NCBI GenBank assembly: GCA_914767885.1
Contig: CAJZBQ010000047.1
Span: forward strand, 1,050,588-1,114,587
Direction of reading: 5' to 3'
From: Blepharisma stoltei
Taxonomy: Eukaryota > Ciliophora > Heterotrichea > Heterotrichida > Blepharismidae
Length of the DNA stretch: 64,000 nt
Positions 20,577 through 34,212 of the stretch are shown here, piece after piece (the stretch's first letter is position 1; each line of letters starts with the position of its first letter). Below the pieces are notes generated by a model, which was given only the letters and a program-made list of their open reading frames with translations, searched no databases and was not told where the DNA came from. A program made the position numbers and the translations under genes.

Positions 20577-23500
20577 TTATTTTTCAAATTCTTTAATGGG
20601 AATAACTTTAGTTCGAGTTTGGCTAAATGTAAACGCAAACTTAAACAAAGTGCTTGTATCTTTTATATTCTTTCTATACAGCATGCTTGGATATTTTTTC
20701 TTTTGGACATATAAGCCAACCATAGCTATTATAGCCCACCCGATAGCAAGTAAGATTACCCATAAAGGATTAGTAGTCTTGCCAAGTCCTATATTAATTG
20801 TTGTGATAAGTGATGACCATGATACAGCAACCATAGTTAGAAAATGCCACCAAGTAAACCTAGGATAGTTATATGATTGATTTTTAAATCCGAAAATCCC
20901 AAAAATAATAACAATTAGGGTAAACAAAGCTCCATGCGTTATATCTTGGGCTCGTTTTACAGTTTTGTTTAAGATAATAAGGGAAACTTGAAAAACAGTT
21001 TTTACCATTAAATGCAAAGGTGTGTATTTAACATGCACAAAATGATCTAATTCTTGTCATAGTGGCCTACAAAATACAGCTAATGGCTCATAAACTACAA
21101 GGCAAACTGCAGAGATTGCAGCATATATAATATGCTCGCCTTTCCAACAAAATTGATAGCAGTCTTTAATCATAAAGCTGTCAGTAAAATCTTCTCCAAT
21201 TGATTCATCACATATAAAAACATCTAAAAGCAGCGACACTATAGGTATAAACATAAGATTCCCAATAATTGGCATCAACAAATAAGCAGACTTATTTAAA
21301 AGCCTAAACAAGCCAACTGCTGGGAATCTTTCGTCAATTCGGAGTAATACAGATACTGACAAAACAGCCCATACACAAACAAGCGCATAAATAGCATCCA
21401 AGAAAAACCAAAAAACTCCATTTTTAGTGCTGATGAAATCATTTAAGTCTAAAGAAACCATATTTCCTAGATCTCCAATCAAAGAACTAATAGGAGCAAG
21501 GTCAGGTCCCATTGCTAAAACCTGGAATAGCTCTATTATCACTGTAGCTCCAATCATAATATCTTCAATAGACATTTCCTGTTTCTCAGTCAACTTATCC
21601 ACCTTTATATTCCATCATTTGTGTCAAATATAAAGCGTTGTAGCAGCCGTGCTTATTCCGACAGCAATAGAAATTCCAAAAACTAAGTATCGCCCTTTGG
21701 TAAAAGTTCTAACTTTATTATCTGGAAAAGGGCACTTTCCATTTATAACTCTGAATAAACTAACAGTTGTGGTATTGCCTGGATAAACAATTGGCTTTAG
21801 TATTTGGAGTAGTGTCGTTCCTAATGGTTTTATATAAGCACTATCACTTATTGTAACATTTCCAGTATTTTTATTTAAAACAGCGTTTTGCAATATAACG
21901 AGGTCAACAACCCTATTATTCGTCCCATCCTCAATTTGTATTTTCCCTGAGCATCCTCTGAAGGTTTGCTTTCTTATTGCTTTCATTAATCGAGTCGCGT
22001 TCGTATAATCTTGTCCTCTATTTATCATAAAATCTACTGCCAAAGCTCCTAATACTAAAGAATCATAATAAGCACAAGGCTGAATCAAGTTGTCACTTTT
22101 TTTAATATTATACCTTGATTGAAGCAAATTAGCCACCATGTCTCCAACTTCTCCTGTATACCCTGGTGGTTCAAATGCGATTGAAGGGGTAGCAATTTCT
22201 TTGGATTCTGCAAGATACTTACTCCCCCCCCGTGAGTGAGCAAAACCATTAGAAAATCGCTATGTTTTGCCCAAAAACCACCCTCCGTGAGTGAACAAAA
22301 ATTTTTTTAATAGAAAAAAATTTTATGGAAAAAAATTTTGATATAAAAATGATAATTAGTATAATGAAATGTAGAGCTATAGATAATTCCTGGGGATAGC
22401 GCGGAATACGCTATCCCCAGGACCAACGGGATCGGATTCACACATGGAACGGGAGTTCCATGTGTGGATCCATTTTTTACATGTGAGATATTTACTTTCA
22501 CGTGTGAAAAATGGATCCACACATGGAACCCTCGTTCCATGTGGGATCCGATCCCGGTTGGTCCTGGGGATAGCGTATTACGCGCTATCCCCAGGAATTT
22601 TCTATAATTCTGATTAATTTTAAACGAATTGCTTTTTAAAACATAATTTTATAAATTAAATAAATATTTGCTTTCCAATTTTTGCGAATTAGATTTTTTT
22701 AAATTTCGAAAACAATATTTTTTATAAAATTTATATAGAAATTGTTTTTAAAAAAAAAAATTAACCCCCCTCCGTGAGTGAACAAAATGTTTTTGTTCAC
22801 TCACGGAGGGGGGGAGTTAGCAGAAGATGTGAAAACAGAAGAAATAGTGCCTGGATTCGCAAAACAAAACAAGAGATCACCATTTGTGATGCCTAAAGAA
22901 TGGAAAACTTTTATACTGTCTGAAGCTGCATTAATAGAGACCACATACACTATAAGTCTGGCGTTAGAATTTATAGCTTCTTTAAAAACATGTGAATAGT
23001 TTGCTTTTAGTCCTTCATAATAAGTAGCTTGTGGAAAAGATCGTGACGCAGGATCATTAAGAATATTTATATTATATTTTTCTGCATATGCTACAAAAGC
23101 ATTAGCGAATTCAACAAAATAAGCACCTTCTTGGTATATGAGAGCGCAGCTTCTTCATCCAAGTGTGTAAAGGATTTGTACAACCAGAGAGGCCAAATAA
23201 ACACCGTTATAACTGACTCTGGCAAATAATGGATATTTAGAAATTGAAGAAAATGAGTCAAAGCCTATCCTAGAGGCTATTTGTGGAACCCTGACGTTTA
23301 ATTTATCGAATGTTGTGAAAATTCCTTGTAGAACTGGTGTACCACTGGGAGGGATAAAAATAAGGCCAATATTACTTATATTTTGCTTGAAACAATTTAG
23401 TTGGAAGGTTGGGTTTACAAATGTGCTGCCACAATCAAAGCTATTTCCTTGAATTGCAAAATTGTCCAGAATCCCTAATTCGCCTTCATTTATTAGAGAG

Positions 23501-25290
23501 ATTGCTAAATTGCTACCTGCGAATTCAATTGTGTTAAAAGGGTAGCTTTGAACTCCATTAGGATTATGAATTCCGCTATTTAAGCCTATTTCTAATACTT
23601 TTTTTTTTGATATAGGTATTGCTTGCGAATTACCGATAAAAGTAACATTATCAAAGCTTGAGTCAAATGCCTCACCAATAACAACTCGGTCTCCATTTTT
23701 GACATTGAGCACGCTGAATGAATTTTCACAAAAATGATTAGTGCACAAATTTTCAGCCACTTGCCTTAATTCATATTGATTATTAAAATCAGTTGAAATT
23801 TCTTGTATAGCGAATAATATTTGATTTGCGACATAATCTTCTTTTGACTTAGAAAATATTTGATTTTTAGGAGCAATAATTAATGAGCCTTCGAGTGTTA
23901 AATTATAGCTACTTTCATGACTCATTAAAACCGAAGTCCCTGAACCCAATAGTTTTGCATTTTTTAAATTTTCTACTATTTTTCATGACGTATTCGCGTC
24001 GGTGAATATATAATATAAATTTGTTCCAAGATTGAAAACCTCTTTATTAACTATTTCTTCAGTATTCGAACTGCTTTGTATTATAAGATAGCTAAAAGAA
24101 TTTTTTTATATTAATATGGCGGAGGCCTCACCGACTTCTTAACACAATTTCCTCATACCTATCCTGCATGAGAATAGAAGAGTAGATTTGGCCATTGCTC
24201 CCAAGATAAAGTCCATCCATAAACGAATTAGAGACTCTGAAGACAGCAAGTGTCTAGTGCAGCACTCTGAGTTGCGCCATGGATCCCACCCTTAGAGGCC
24301 AGAAGAATTAAAACCAAGTTAGGCTGGTGGAGCCTGAAGCGAAGTAGCGGTGTCAGTTGGTATAGCTTGTAGAGGTGGAAATTCTTAGCCTACTTTAGCA
24401 AGGTACTTAATTTAATTTGAAAAGAATTTTTTAATAGGTCATCAATTATGTTCTTTAGAAATCAATTTTCTTCACTAAGCACTTGAATTATTTTAAATTG
24501 GATGTATGCAGTTTATTATTTATCAGAAATTATTTTATATTATAAAAAATTGTATATAACTCACCATTTTATTTGTGCTTTTTGAGTGAAGAAAATGTGT
24601 TTTAACTTAAGTATAATAAGTGCGATTTATTATTTTAATTATAAGATTAGATTGAAAGCAATTTATAATCCTGAAAATTAATTAAAAAGCCATATAATTG
24701 ATTATAAACTCGTTTATTTATAAATAATGAAAAATTATAATTTAATCTTAAGGAGAGTCAGATAAAAAGAAAACACCAGATGCTCAATCAAAATTTTTTA
24801 GGACATTTACAATTGCTTTTGAATAGTTCACCTTTTCGAAAAATAGGGAATATGTCCATTTATGGTAGCTCTCATTATAGTCATCAATAATAAAGTGCAC
24901 AAAATCTAAATCTTCAGCCTTCTGAGATATAATAATGTAAAATGCTGAATATATAAAGACTGATAATAATCAGCTATTTCCTATAAAAAATAAGATTAGG
25001 TTTGTATGTTCCCAAATAATATTATTTCCGCTTAAGAATAATAAAAAATGAGTATTTAAATTTGATGAAAGATCAATTACTAATCATTTTTCATTAATTT
25101 TTTGAATTCACTGATCTGAAAATTTTTCATCAATTCAAGTAACAGAAATACTGTTTTCTGAGGAAAGCTTGGAACTGAGGATGTTTTGAAGGGAATTTAT
25201 TTGCAAGTTTTTGTCAGTGCTGTATATGATCAAGCTATCAAGTGAATATGATAATGCAATTCACACGGCCGCAAAGTAAAAAAAAAACAT
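20577..25290 (-). CDS. Double venus-flytrap multi-pass receptor, paralogue 2 (intact after IES removal), 1130 aa
   Basis: Predicted cell-surface sensor. N-terminal signal-like segment (MFFFYFAAVWIALS), first binding-protein-like module with HKWTYSLFFEKVNYSKA...GVFFLS, second module with KYPLFARVSYNGVYLAS, YTLGWRSCALIYQEG and GCSGKIQIEDGTNNR, then membrane segments starting at GRYLVFGISIAVG and ending with GWAIIAMVGLYVQ, and a short basic tail. Removing four insertions (22219-22816, 24094-24420, 24473-24757, 24928-25038) gives 3393 nt, exactly 1131 codons. Many conserved Trp are TGA. Ligand and signalling partner cannot be read from sequence; the family resembles class C receptor ectodomains but the membrane part is not a clear 7TM GPCR match. 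Confidence 0.82.
22219..22816. mobile_element. Family A MITE-like IES with nested hairpin element, 598 bp
   Basis: TTA direct repeats; ends CTCCCCCCCCGTGAGTGAGC and inverse. The middle is split at about 22388-22598 by a copy of the palindromic hairpin element also seen at 13068 (CCTGGGGATAGCG ends). Without the hairpin the MITE is close to the 378-bp copy at 54180. Excision joins TSSAK to YLAESKE. Confidence 0.9.
24094..24420. mobile_element. SINE-like IES, 327 bp, in receptor paralogue 2
   Basis: Flanked by 13-bp direct repeat AAAAGAATTTTTT. GC-rich body (GGCGGAGGCCTCACC, GGTGTCAGTTGGTATAGC). Precise loss restores IDDLLKNSFSYLI as in paralogue 4. Confidence 0.85.
24473..24757. other. Non-TA IES, 285 bp, shared with paralogues 1 and 5
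   Basis: Edges share GA rather than TA (TCTGA|CTCTCC ... TTAGTGA|AGAAAA); removal gives TCTGAAGAAAATTGA, identical to the uninterrupted site in paralogue 4. Inverted ends ACT...CTTAAG / CTTGAAT...AGT are partly conserved. Confidence 0.8.
24928..25038. other. TA-bounded IES, 111 bp, receptor paralogue 2
   Basis: Same site and same length as 18670-18780 in paralogue 1, absent from paralogues 4 and 5. Confidence 0.85.
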
Positions 25291-26586
25291 AATAAAAGCT
25301 TTTATTTATATTAATAGTTTTAGAATTAAGTTTTTAATTATTTATTAACTATTAAAAAACTTGGTATTTGAATAATAGTCAAAATATCAAGCCAAAAGTC
25401 ATTTATTTCTGTTTTATCTAAATAATTTTGTCTGATAAGAAATATTAAAAGATATTAGCAAAAGAAACTAGAGGAGTTTTATTATCTTAAAGTCCATAAG
25501 TTATTTTAGGTTGGTAAATAAATAGCTTTCTTAAAAAATTCTTTCATTTTTATATGAAAGCAAATTCAAATTTTTAATTAATAGAGTTTCTATCGAAAAA
25601 ACAGCAGAATCTGATATCAAGTGAAATGGTCTCCTATCTTTGGAAAAAGGTTTTATTATAAAATTTATCCAAAGAAAAAAGAATAACCGATATAATTTAG
25701 CAATAAATAATTATTTTCAGAAGAAAAAGTTATCTACAATATAAGACTTAAAATAGAAAATAAGTTAGGATTGTTTAATACAATATTCCATGAATATTAT
25801 CCCTTTTTTGATCGCCCTGCATTTTACCTTAAAATGCAGAATAACGATCTCTCTGATCAAAATATCAGCAATGATGCTATTTTTTTGAAAACTTCATTAT
25901 CGAGCTACTTCAGAAAATAGTAATACAAATAATAAGAATTTTCAAAATAATGATTTTTTTCCATTTCCAGTTTTGCATGCTACATAATAGGCTGGCTCAA
26001 AATGTATTACTCAGAAAGCTAAAGATTTTTTGATATATAATAAAATCAAGTAATTTTCAAGATTATAAAAGGGGAAGATGCATCATAATATAGTTTTTAA
26101 TTAAATAATTAATTAACCTACTAGGCCTATTATTTGTTAATAGTGTCCAAAAAAAAACAATATTCGCAGGTATAATAAGTTTATTTTAATTTATCAATTG
26201 CAATAATAAACTTATTTTTATAAAGCTTACACTGGTAAAAACGAAAAATCAGGAAATGCGACAAATCCAAGGAAAAATGGCCTATGGTTTGCCCAATAAA
26301 AAGAAAAGTTAAATTAAGCGATCTAAGGTTAAGACTGAGCATTTTAAAGCATAGAACTTCTAAATTAATTAAGGATAATTCGGATATTTTTTAAAAAAAT
26401 TTTCGATATAATTTATACATAAATCTTTAAAAAAACCTCCATGAGCTAAAAATTTTTGTTCGGTAAGAAGGGTAATAGTTTTTATGACTAAAACTGTCTT
26501 TTTATAGTATATTAAATTCTGTTTTTCGATTGTCTTAAAGTTTTTCTTAAATAAATATTTTATTTAATAAAAAATTTTAACTTAGT
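25291..26586. other. Long AT-rich spacer, repeated in array
   Basis: No gene supported. Blocks such as GATCGCCCTGCATTTT-AAAATGCAG near 25812 and CTACTAGGCCTATTATTTG near 26118 recur near 32302 and 32576, showing that the duplicated unit includes this spacer. Confidence 0.6.
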
Positions 26587-28300
26587 CTATTTTTCGGACA
26601 GCGTTTGAGGAGTTATTTTAGGTCGGGTTTTGCTAAAAGTAAACGCAAATTTAAATAAAGTGCTTGTATCCTTTCCTTTCTTCCGAAGCAGCATGCTTGG
26701 ATATTTTTTCTTTTGGACATATAAGCCAACCATAGCTATTATAACCCACCCGATAGTCAGTAAGATTACCCATAAAGGATTAGTAGTTTTGCCAAGCCCT
26801 ATATTAATTGTTGTGATAAATGATGACCATGATACAGCAACCAGAGTCAAGAAATACCACCAAGTAAACCTAGGATAGTTATATGATTGATTTTTAAACC
26901 CAAAAATCCCAAAAATAATCACTATCAGGGTAAACAAAGCTCCATGCGTTAAGTATTGCGCTCTTTTTACAGTTTTGTTTAAGACAATCAGGGAAGCTTG
27001 AAAAACAGTTTTGCCATTAGATGCCAAGGGGTGTATTTAACATGCACCAAATTATCTAATTCTTGTCATAGCGGTCTACAGAAAACAGCTAATGGCTCAT
27101 AAACTGCAAGGCAAATTGCAGAAATTGTAGCATAGATTATATGTTCGCCTTTCCAGGCTCATTCCCTCAGACTATATAGTCAAAATTTTTGTGCCAGACA
27201 TTATTTACACCCTTATAGCGTAGAAGAATCTTTCACACCCTTAAAGGAGTTAAAATAATTTGCATTAGAATTATACTTATCGTGAATATTTTTTTAGATA
27301 GTCATCTAATAGGATGAAAAAAGCATCCTGTTATTAAAATTTATCTTATTTAGGATATGAAAATGAGACAATGAAAATTATTTAAATTTAAAATGCTGCA
27401 ATTAGACGTTGTTTTAAGAGGAATATATAAAAAAAAATATACTTGAAAAAATTAATTTGATTCACAATTTGATCTTAAAATAGTAAATATCTTAAATTTA
27501 TCAAATAACTAAATATCTCGCTATAAGAGCTATTCGAGAATTACACTAAATTACTTAGGCCTTCTAGCATATTTAACCAATAATTTCTTAAGAGTTATTG
27601 ATATATAAAAATTTTACTCACTCTTAAAAGTATTAAGTTTTGAAATATAGGCATTTTATCAGTGCTTTTACTAGTTATTAAAGAGAGTCTGGATAAAATT
27701 CTTATCATACAATAAATATCTCAAGCAAAAACCGTCAAAAAAAATCAAATAAATGTCTGCCAGAGGTAAATCTCCCGAAATCTACACCTTTCCAGCAAAA
27801 CTGATAGCTGTCTTTAATCATAAAACTATCAGTGAAATTTTCTCCAATTGATTCATCACATATAAAAACATCTAAAAGTAGAGAAACTATTGGTATAAAC
27901 ATAAGATTCCCAAGAATTGGCATCAAAAAATCAGCAGACTTATTCAACAGCCTAAACAAGCCAATAGAAGGTAATCTTTCGTCAAGTCGAAATAATACAG
28001 TTACTGACAAAACAGCCCATATAAAAGCAACACCAAAAATAAAATCAAGGAAAAACCAAAAGACACCATTTTTAGTACTGATGAAATCATTTATGTCCAG
28101 AGAAAGCATATTTCCTAGGTCTCCAGTTAAAGCGCTAATAGAAGCGAGATTAGGTCCTTGATAACAACTGGAAAAACTCTATTATCACTGTAGCCCCCAT
28201 CATAAAATCTTCAATAGACATTTCCGGCTTTGTAGTCAGTTGCTCCACTTTTATATTCCATCATTTTTCTCATATATAAAACGTTATATACTCTTTTGCA
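26587..28300 (-). pseudogene. Receptor paralogue 3, C-terminal fragment
   Basis: Only the membrane part of the receptor is present. A one-base loss in an A-run near 27009-27015 (intact paralogues read LMVKTVFQ) breaks the frame, and bases are missing near 28157 (intact: GPNLASIS region of paralogue 5). A 639-bp insertion at 27148-27786 with 9-bp repeat CCTTTCCAG is shared with paralogue 5. Sequence similarity to the receptor ends inside a partial copy of the IES found at 34502 of paralogue 5 (TATACTCTTTTGCATT end at about 28287), so the fragment arose by duplication with a breakpoint in that IES. Confidence 0.8.
27148..27786. mobile_element. 639-bp insertion, CCTTTCCAG repeats
   Basis: Shared with 33337-33941 of paralogue 5. 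AT-rich, flanked by direct repeat CCTTTCCAG; interior has GAGCTATTCGAGAATTA-like blocks common to both copies and no clear ORF. Confidence 0.7.
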
Positions 28301-28478
28301 TTTTTTGGGGGAAAAGGGAGCCATACGTGAATTTGGCGTTTGGATTAAATTTAATATATGGGCTCTAAAAATAGAGAAATAATTTAACAGTGCATAAAAT
28401 AATATTCCAAATATTAAATATATTAAAATTTTGCAAAATTAATTGCTAAAAAAATAATTAACTTGAACTATTAATCTC

Positions 28479-31400
28479 CTATTTTTCAAATTCTTTAAGG
28501 GGAATAATTTTAGTTCGAGTTTGGCTAAATGTAAACGCAAACTTAAACAAAGTACTTGTATCTTTTATATTCTTTCTATACAGCATGCTTGGATATTTTT
28601 TCTTTTGGACATATAAGCCAACCATAGCTATTATAACCCACCCGATAGCCAGTAAGATTACCCATAAAGGACTAGTAGTTTTGCCAAGCCCTATATTAAT
28701 TGTTGTGATAAATGATGACCATGATACAGCAACCATAGTTAGAAAATGCCACCAAGTAAACCTAGGATAGTTATATGATTGATTTTTAAATCCGAAAATC
28801 CCAAAAATAATCACTATCAGGGTAAACAAAGCTCCATGCGTTATATCTTGGGCTCGTTTTACAGTTTTGTTTAAGATAATAAGGGAAACTTGAAAAACAG
28901 TTTTTACCATTAAATGCAAAGGTGTGTATTTAACATGCACAAAATGATCTAATTCTTGTCATAGCGGCCTACAAAATACAGCTAATGGCTCATAAACTAC
29001 AAGGCAAACTGCAGAAATTGCAGCATATATAATATGCTCGCCTTTCCAACAAAATTGATAGCAGTCTTTAATCATAAAGCTGTCAGTAAAATCTTCTCCA
29101 ATTGATTCATCACATATAAAAACATCTAAAAGCAGCGACACTATAGGTATAAACATAAGATTCCCAATAATTGGCATCAACAAATAAGCAGACTTATTTA
29201 AAAGCCTAAACAAGCCAACTGCTGGGAATCTTTCGTCAATTCGGAGTAATACAGATACTGACAAAACAGCCCATACACAAACAAGCGCATAAATAGCATC
29301 CAAAAAAAACCAAAAAACTCCATTTTTAGTGCTGATGAAATCATTTAAGTCTAAAGAAACCATGTTTCCTAGATCTCCAATCAAAGAACTAATAGGAGCA
29401 AGGTCAGGTCCCATTGCTAAAACCTGGAATAGCTCTATTATCACTGTAGCTCCAATCATAATATCTTCAATAGACATTTCCTGTTTCTCAGTCAGCTGAT
29501 CTACCTTTATATTCCATCATTTGTGTCAAATATAAAGCGTTGTAGCTGCCGTGCTTATTCCGATAGCAATAGAAATTCCAAAAACTAAGTATCGCCCTTT
29601 GGTAAAAGTTCTAACTTTATTATCTGGAAAAGGGCACTCTCCATTTATAACTCTAAACAAACTAACAGTTGTGGTATTGCCTGGATATACAATTGGCTTT
29701 AGTATTTGAAGCAGTGTCGTTCCTAATGGTTTTATATATCCTCATTATAACAAATAAGTATATTTTAGGCTTATATCAAATATTAAAGCATTCATTATAT
29801 CAGCTATAAGCACTATCACTTATTGTGACATTTCCTGTATTTTTATTTAGAATAGCATTTTGCAATACAATGAGGTCAACAATTCTATTATTCGTCCCAT
29901 CCTCAGTTTGTACTTTTCCAGCACATCCTCAGAAGGTTTGCTTTCTTATAGCTTTCATTAATCGAGTCGCATTCGTATAATCTTGCCCTCTATTTATCAT
30001 GAAATCAATTGCTAAAGCTCCTAATACTAAAGCATCATAATATGCACAAGGCTGAATCAAATTGTCACTTTTTTTAATATTATACCTTGATTGAAGCAAA
30101 TTAGCCACCATTTCTCCAACTTCTCCTGTATATGCTGGTGGCTCAAATGCGATTGAAGGTGTTGCAATTTCTTTGGATTCTGCAAGATACTTAGCAGAAG
30201 ATGTGAAAACAGAAGAAATAGTGCCTGGGTTTGCAAAACAAAATAATAGATCACCATTTCTCATGCCTAAAGAATGAAAAACTTTTATACTGTCTGAGGC
30301 TGCATTAATAGAGACTATATAAACTATAAGTTTGGCGTTACAATTTATAGCTTCTTTAAAAACATGTGAATAGTTTGCTTTTAGTCCGTCATAATAAATA
30401 GCTTGTGGAAAGGATCGTAACGCAGGGTCATTAAGAATATTTATTTTATATTTTTCTGCCTCAGCCATAAAAGCATTAGCGAATTCGACAAAAAAAGCGC
30501 CCTCTTGGTATATGAGAGCGCAGCTTCTTCATCCAAGCGTGTAAAGGATTTTTACAGCCATAGAAGCTAAATAAACAGCATTATAACTGACTCTTACAAA
30601 TAATGGGTATTTAGAAATTGAAGAAAATTCGTCAAAACCTATCCTAGCGGCTATTTGTGGAACTTTGACGTTTAATATATTGAATGTCGTGAAAATTCCT
30701 TGTAGGACTGCTGTGATGCTGTTGGGTAAATAAATAAGACCAATTTTACTTATATTTTGCTTGAAACAATTCAATTGGAATGTTGCATTCAGTATTGTGC
30801 TGCCACAATCAAAACTGTTTCCTTGAATTGCAAAATTTTTAAGAATCCCTAGTTCTCCTTCATTTATTAGAGAGATAGCTAAATTGCTACCTGCGAATTC
30901 AATTGTGTTAAAAGGGTAGCTTTGAACTCCATTAGGATTATGAATCCCGCTGTTTAAGCCTATTTCTAATACTTTTTTTTCTGATATAGGTATTAATTGC
31001 GAATTCCCTATAAAAGTAACATTATCAAAGTTTGAGTCAAATGCCTCACCAATAACAACTCGGTCTCCATTTTTGACATTAAGCACGCTGAATGAATTTT
31101 CACAAAAATGATTAGTGCACAAAGTTTTAGCCACTTGCCTTAATTCATATTGATTATTAAAATCAGTTGAAATTTCTTGTATTACGAATAATATTTGACT
31201 TGCAACATAATCTTCTTTTGACTTAGAAAATATTTGATGTTTAGGAGCAATGATTAATGACCCTTCAAGTGTTAAATTATAGTTACTTTCATAACTCATT
31301 AAAACCGAAGTCCCTTGGCCCAATAGTTTTGCATTTTTTAAATTTTCTACTATTTTTCATGCGGTATTTGCTTCGGTAAATATATAATATAAATTTGTTC

Positions 31401-31941
31401 CAAGATTGAAAACTTCTCTATTAATTATTTCTTCAGCATTCGAGCTGCTTTGCACTATAAGATAGCTAAAAGAATTTTTTAACTGGTCATCAATCATGCT
31501 CTTTAAAAATCAATTTTCTTCAGATAAAAAGAAAACGCCAGATGTTCAGTAAAAATTTCTAAGGACATTGACAACTGCTTTTGAATAGTTCACCTTTTCG
31601 AAAAATAGGGAATATGTCCATTTATGGTAGCTCTCATTATAGTCATCAATAATAAAGTGCACAAAATCTAAATCTTCAGCCTTCTGAGATAATAAAAAAT
31701 GAGTATTTAAATTTGATGAAAGATCAATTACTAATCATTTTTCATCAATTTTTTGAATTCACTGATCTAAAAATTTTTCATCAATTCAAGTAACAGAAAG
31801 TCTGTTTTCTGAGGAAATTTTGGAGCTGAGGATGCTTTGAAGGGAATTTATTTGTAAGTTTTTGTCAGTGCTGTATATAATCAAGATATCAAGTGAGTAC
31901 GATAATGCAATTCACAAGGCTGCAAAGTAAAAAAAAACCAT
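28479..31941 (-). CDS. Double venus-flytrap multi-pass receptor, paralogue 4 (intact), 1130 aa
   Basis: The least interrupted member of the array: a single 70-bp IES (29739-29808). Removing it leaves 3393 nt, the same length as paralogue 2. N-terminal signal-like segment MVFFYFAALWIALS, two ligand-binding-like modules, then hydrophobic segments from GRYLVFGISIAIG to GWVIIAMVGLYVQ, tail KKKYPSMLYRKNIKDTST. Useful as the empty-site reference for IESs in its neighbours. The C-terminal 500 codons are nearly identical to paralogue 2 (for example 28959-29477 versus 21057-21602), suggesting recent duplication or gene conversion. One substitution of the conserved FRGCSG to a TGA-encoded Trp (TFWGCAG) at about 29926. 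Confidence 0.85.
29739..29808. other. TATA-bounded IES, 70 bp, receptor paralogue 4
   Basis: Empty site TTTTATATAAGCAC in paralogues 1 and 2; here 70 bp inserted. Paralogue 5 has an 88-bp insertion at the same site (34861-34948) with similar ends. Confidence 0.85.
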
Positions 31942-32767
31942 TATAAAACCTTCTAATTATTTTAATATTTTTAGAATTAAGTTTTTAATTATTTATTAAC
32001 TATAAAATAAATTAGTATTTGAATAATATTCAAAATATCAAGCCAAAAGCCATCTATTTCTATTTTATCTAAATAATTTTGTCTGATAAAAAATATTAAA
32101 AGATATTAGCAAAAGAAACTCGAGGAGTTTTATTGGCTTAAAGTCCATAAGTTGCCTTAAGTTGGCAAATATATAGTAAATAGCTTTCTTAAAAGACAAA
32201 GGGAAATTCTTTCATTTTTATATTAGAACAAAATTCAAAAAGAAAATAAGTTAGGATTGCTTGATACAATATTCCATATCCCATGAATATTATCCTTTTT
32301 TTGATCGCCCTGCATTTTGCATTAAAAAACAGACTAACGATCTCTCTGATCAAAATATTTGCAATGATACTATTTTGTTGATAACTTCATTATTGGGCTA
32401 TTTCAGAAAATATAAATAAAATTAATAAAATTTTCAGAATTTCAAAATAATGATTTTTTAAATTTCCAGTTTTGCATGTTGCATAATAGGCTGGCTCAAA
32501 AGTATTAATCGCAGAAAGCTATAAAATTGGGTGAATTTACAAGAGTATAGTCTTTAACTTAATAATTAATTAACCTACTAGGCCTATTATTTGCTAATAG
32601 TGTTCAAAAATAAAACAATATTTCGATTGAAACTTGCAGGTATATAAATTTATTTTAATTTATCTATTGAAATAATAAGCTTATCTTTATATAACTTAAT
32701 AATTTTTATGACTAAAATCGACTTTTCCACAGTGTATTAAAATAAATTTTTATTTAATAAAAAAATT
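31942..32767. other. AT-rich spacer, duplicate of 25291-26586
   Basis: No gene. Shares several 20-50 bp blocks with the spacer upstream of paralogue 2, shortened. Confidence 0.6.
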
Positions 32768-33336
32768 TTAACTTAGTCTATTTTCAGACAGCTTTTGAGG
32801 AGTGATTTTAGATCGGGTTTTGCTAAAAGTAAACGCAAATTTAAATAAAGTACTTGTATCCTTTCCTTTCTTCCTAAACAGCATACTTGGATATTTTTTC
32901 TTTTGGACATATAAGCCAACCATAGCTATTATAACCCACCCGATAGCCAGTAAGCATACCCATAAAGGATTAGTAGTCTTGCCAAGCCCTATATTAATTG
33001 TTGTGATAAATGATGACCATGATACAGCAATCAGAGTTAGAAAATGTCACCAGGTAAACCTAGGATAGTTAAATGATTGATTTTTAAACCCGAAGATCCC
33101 AAAAATAATAACAATCAGGGTAAACAAAGCTCCATGCGTTATATCTTGGGCTCTTTTTACAGTTTTGTTTAAGACAATAAGGGAAACTTGAAAAACAGTT
33201 TTTACCATTAAATGCAAAGGGGTGTACTTTACATGCACCAAATTATCTAATTCTTGCCATAGCGGTCTACAGAAAACAGCTAATGGCTCATAAACTACAA
33301 GGCAAACTGCAGAAATCGCTGCATATATAATATGCT

Positions 33337-33941
33337 CACCTTTCCAGGCTATATGGTCAAATTTTTTGTGTCAGATATTATTCACACCCTTTATAGCGAG
33401 AAAGAATTTTTCGCGCCCTTAAAGGAGCTAAAATACTTAGCATTAGAATTATACTTTGCAGTGAATATAAGAATTTAAACTGCTTTATTTTCCAGATAAT
33501 TATCTAATATGATGAAAAAAGTATACTACTTATTAAAATTTATCTTATTTAGTTAGAATGCTTAAATAGTGAAATTTGACGTTTTTTCTAAGAGGAATAT
33601 ATAAAAAAATTAATTTGATTCACAAATTTCATCATAAAAAATGGTAACTATCTTAAATTTATCAAATAACTTGTATCTCGCTATAAGAGCTTTTAGAGAA
33701 TTAGGCTAAATTACTTCGGCCTTCTAGGATGTTTAACCAATAATTTCTTAAGAGTTATTGATTATAACAATTTTACTCGCTCTTAAAAGCATTAATTTTC
33801 GAAATATAGGCATTTAATAGTGGTTTTACTCGTTATTAAAGAGAGTCTGGATAAAATCCTTGTCATGTAATAAATGTCTCAAGGAAATAACAGTCAAAAA
33901 ATCAAAAGAATGCCTGCCAGAGGTAAATATTCTCAAACCTA
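33337..33941. mobile_element. 605-bp insertion with 11-bp repeat CACCTTTCCAG
   Basis: Homologous to 27148-27786. Removal joins DCYQFCWKG to EHIIYAA as in intact paralogues. Confidence 0.78.
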
Positions 33942-34212
33942 CACCTTTCCAGCAAAACTGATAGCAATCTTTAATCATAAAGCTATCAGTGAAATTTTCT
34001 CCAATTGATTCATCACATATAAAAACATCTAAAAGTAGAGAAACTATTGGTATAAACATAAGATTGTCAAGAATTGGCATCAAAAAATCAGCAGACTTAT
34101 TCAGCAGCCTAAACAAGCCAATTGTAGGTAATCTTTCGTCAAGTCGAAACAATACAGTTACTGACAAAACAGCCCATATAAAAACGACACCAAAAATAAA
34201 ACCAAGGAAAAC

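Noticed and set aside
24100-24420. rRNA gene fragment (a GAGGTGGAAATTCTTA-like stretch)
   Set aside because: Only this short stretch resembles small-subunit rRNA; the rest does not, and the element has target-duplication edges.
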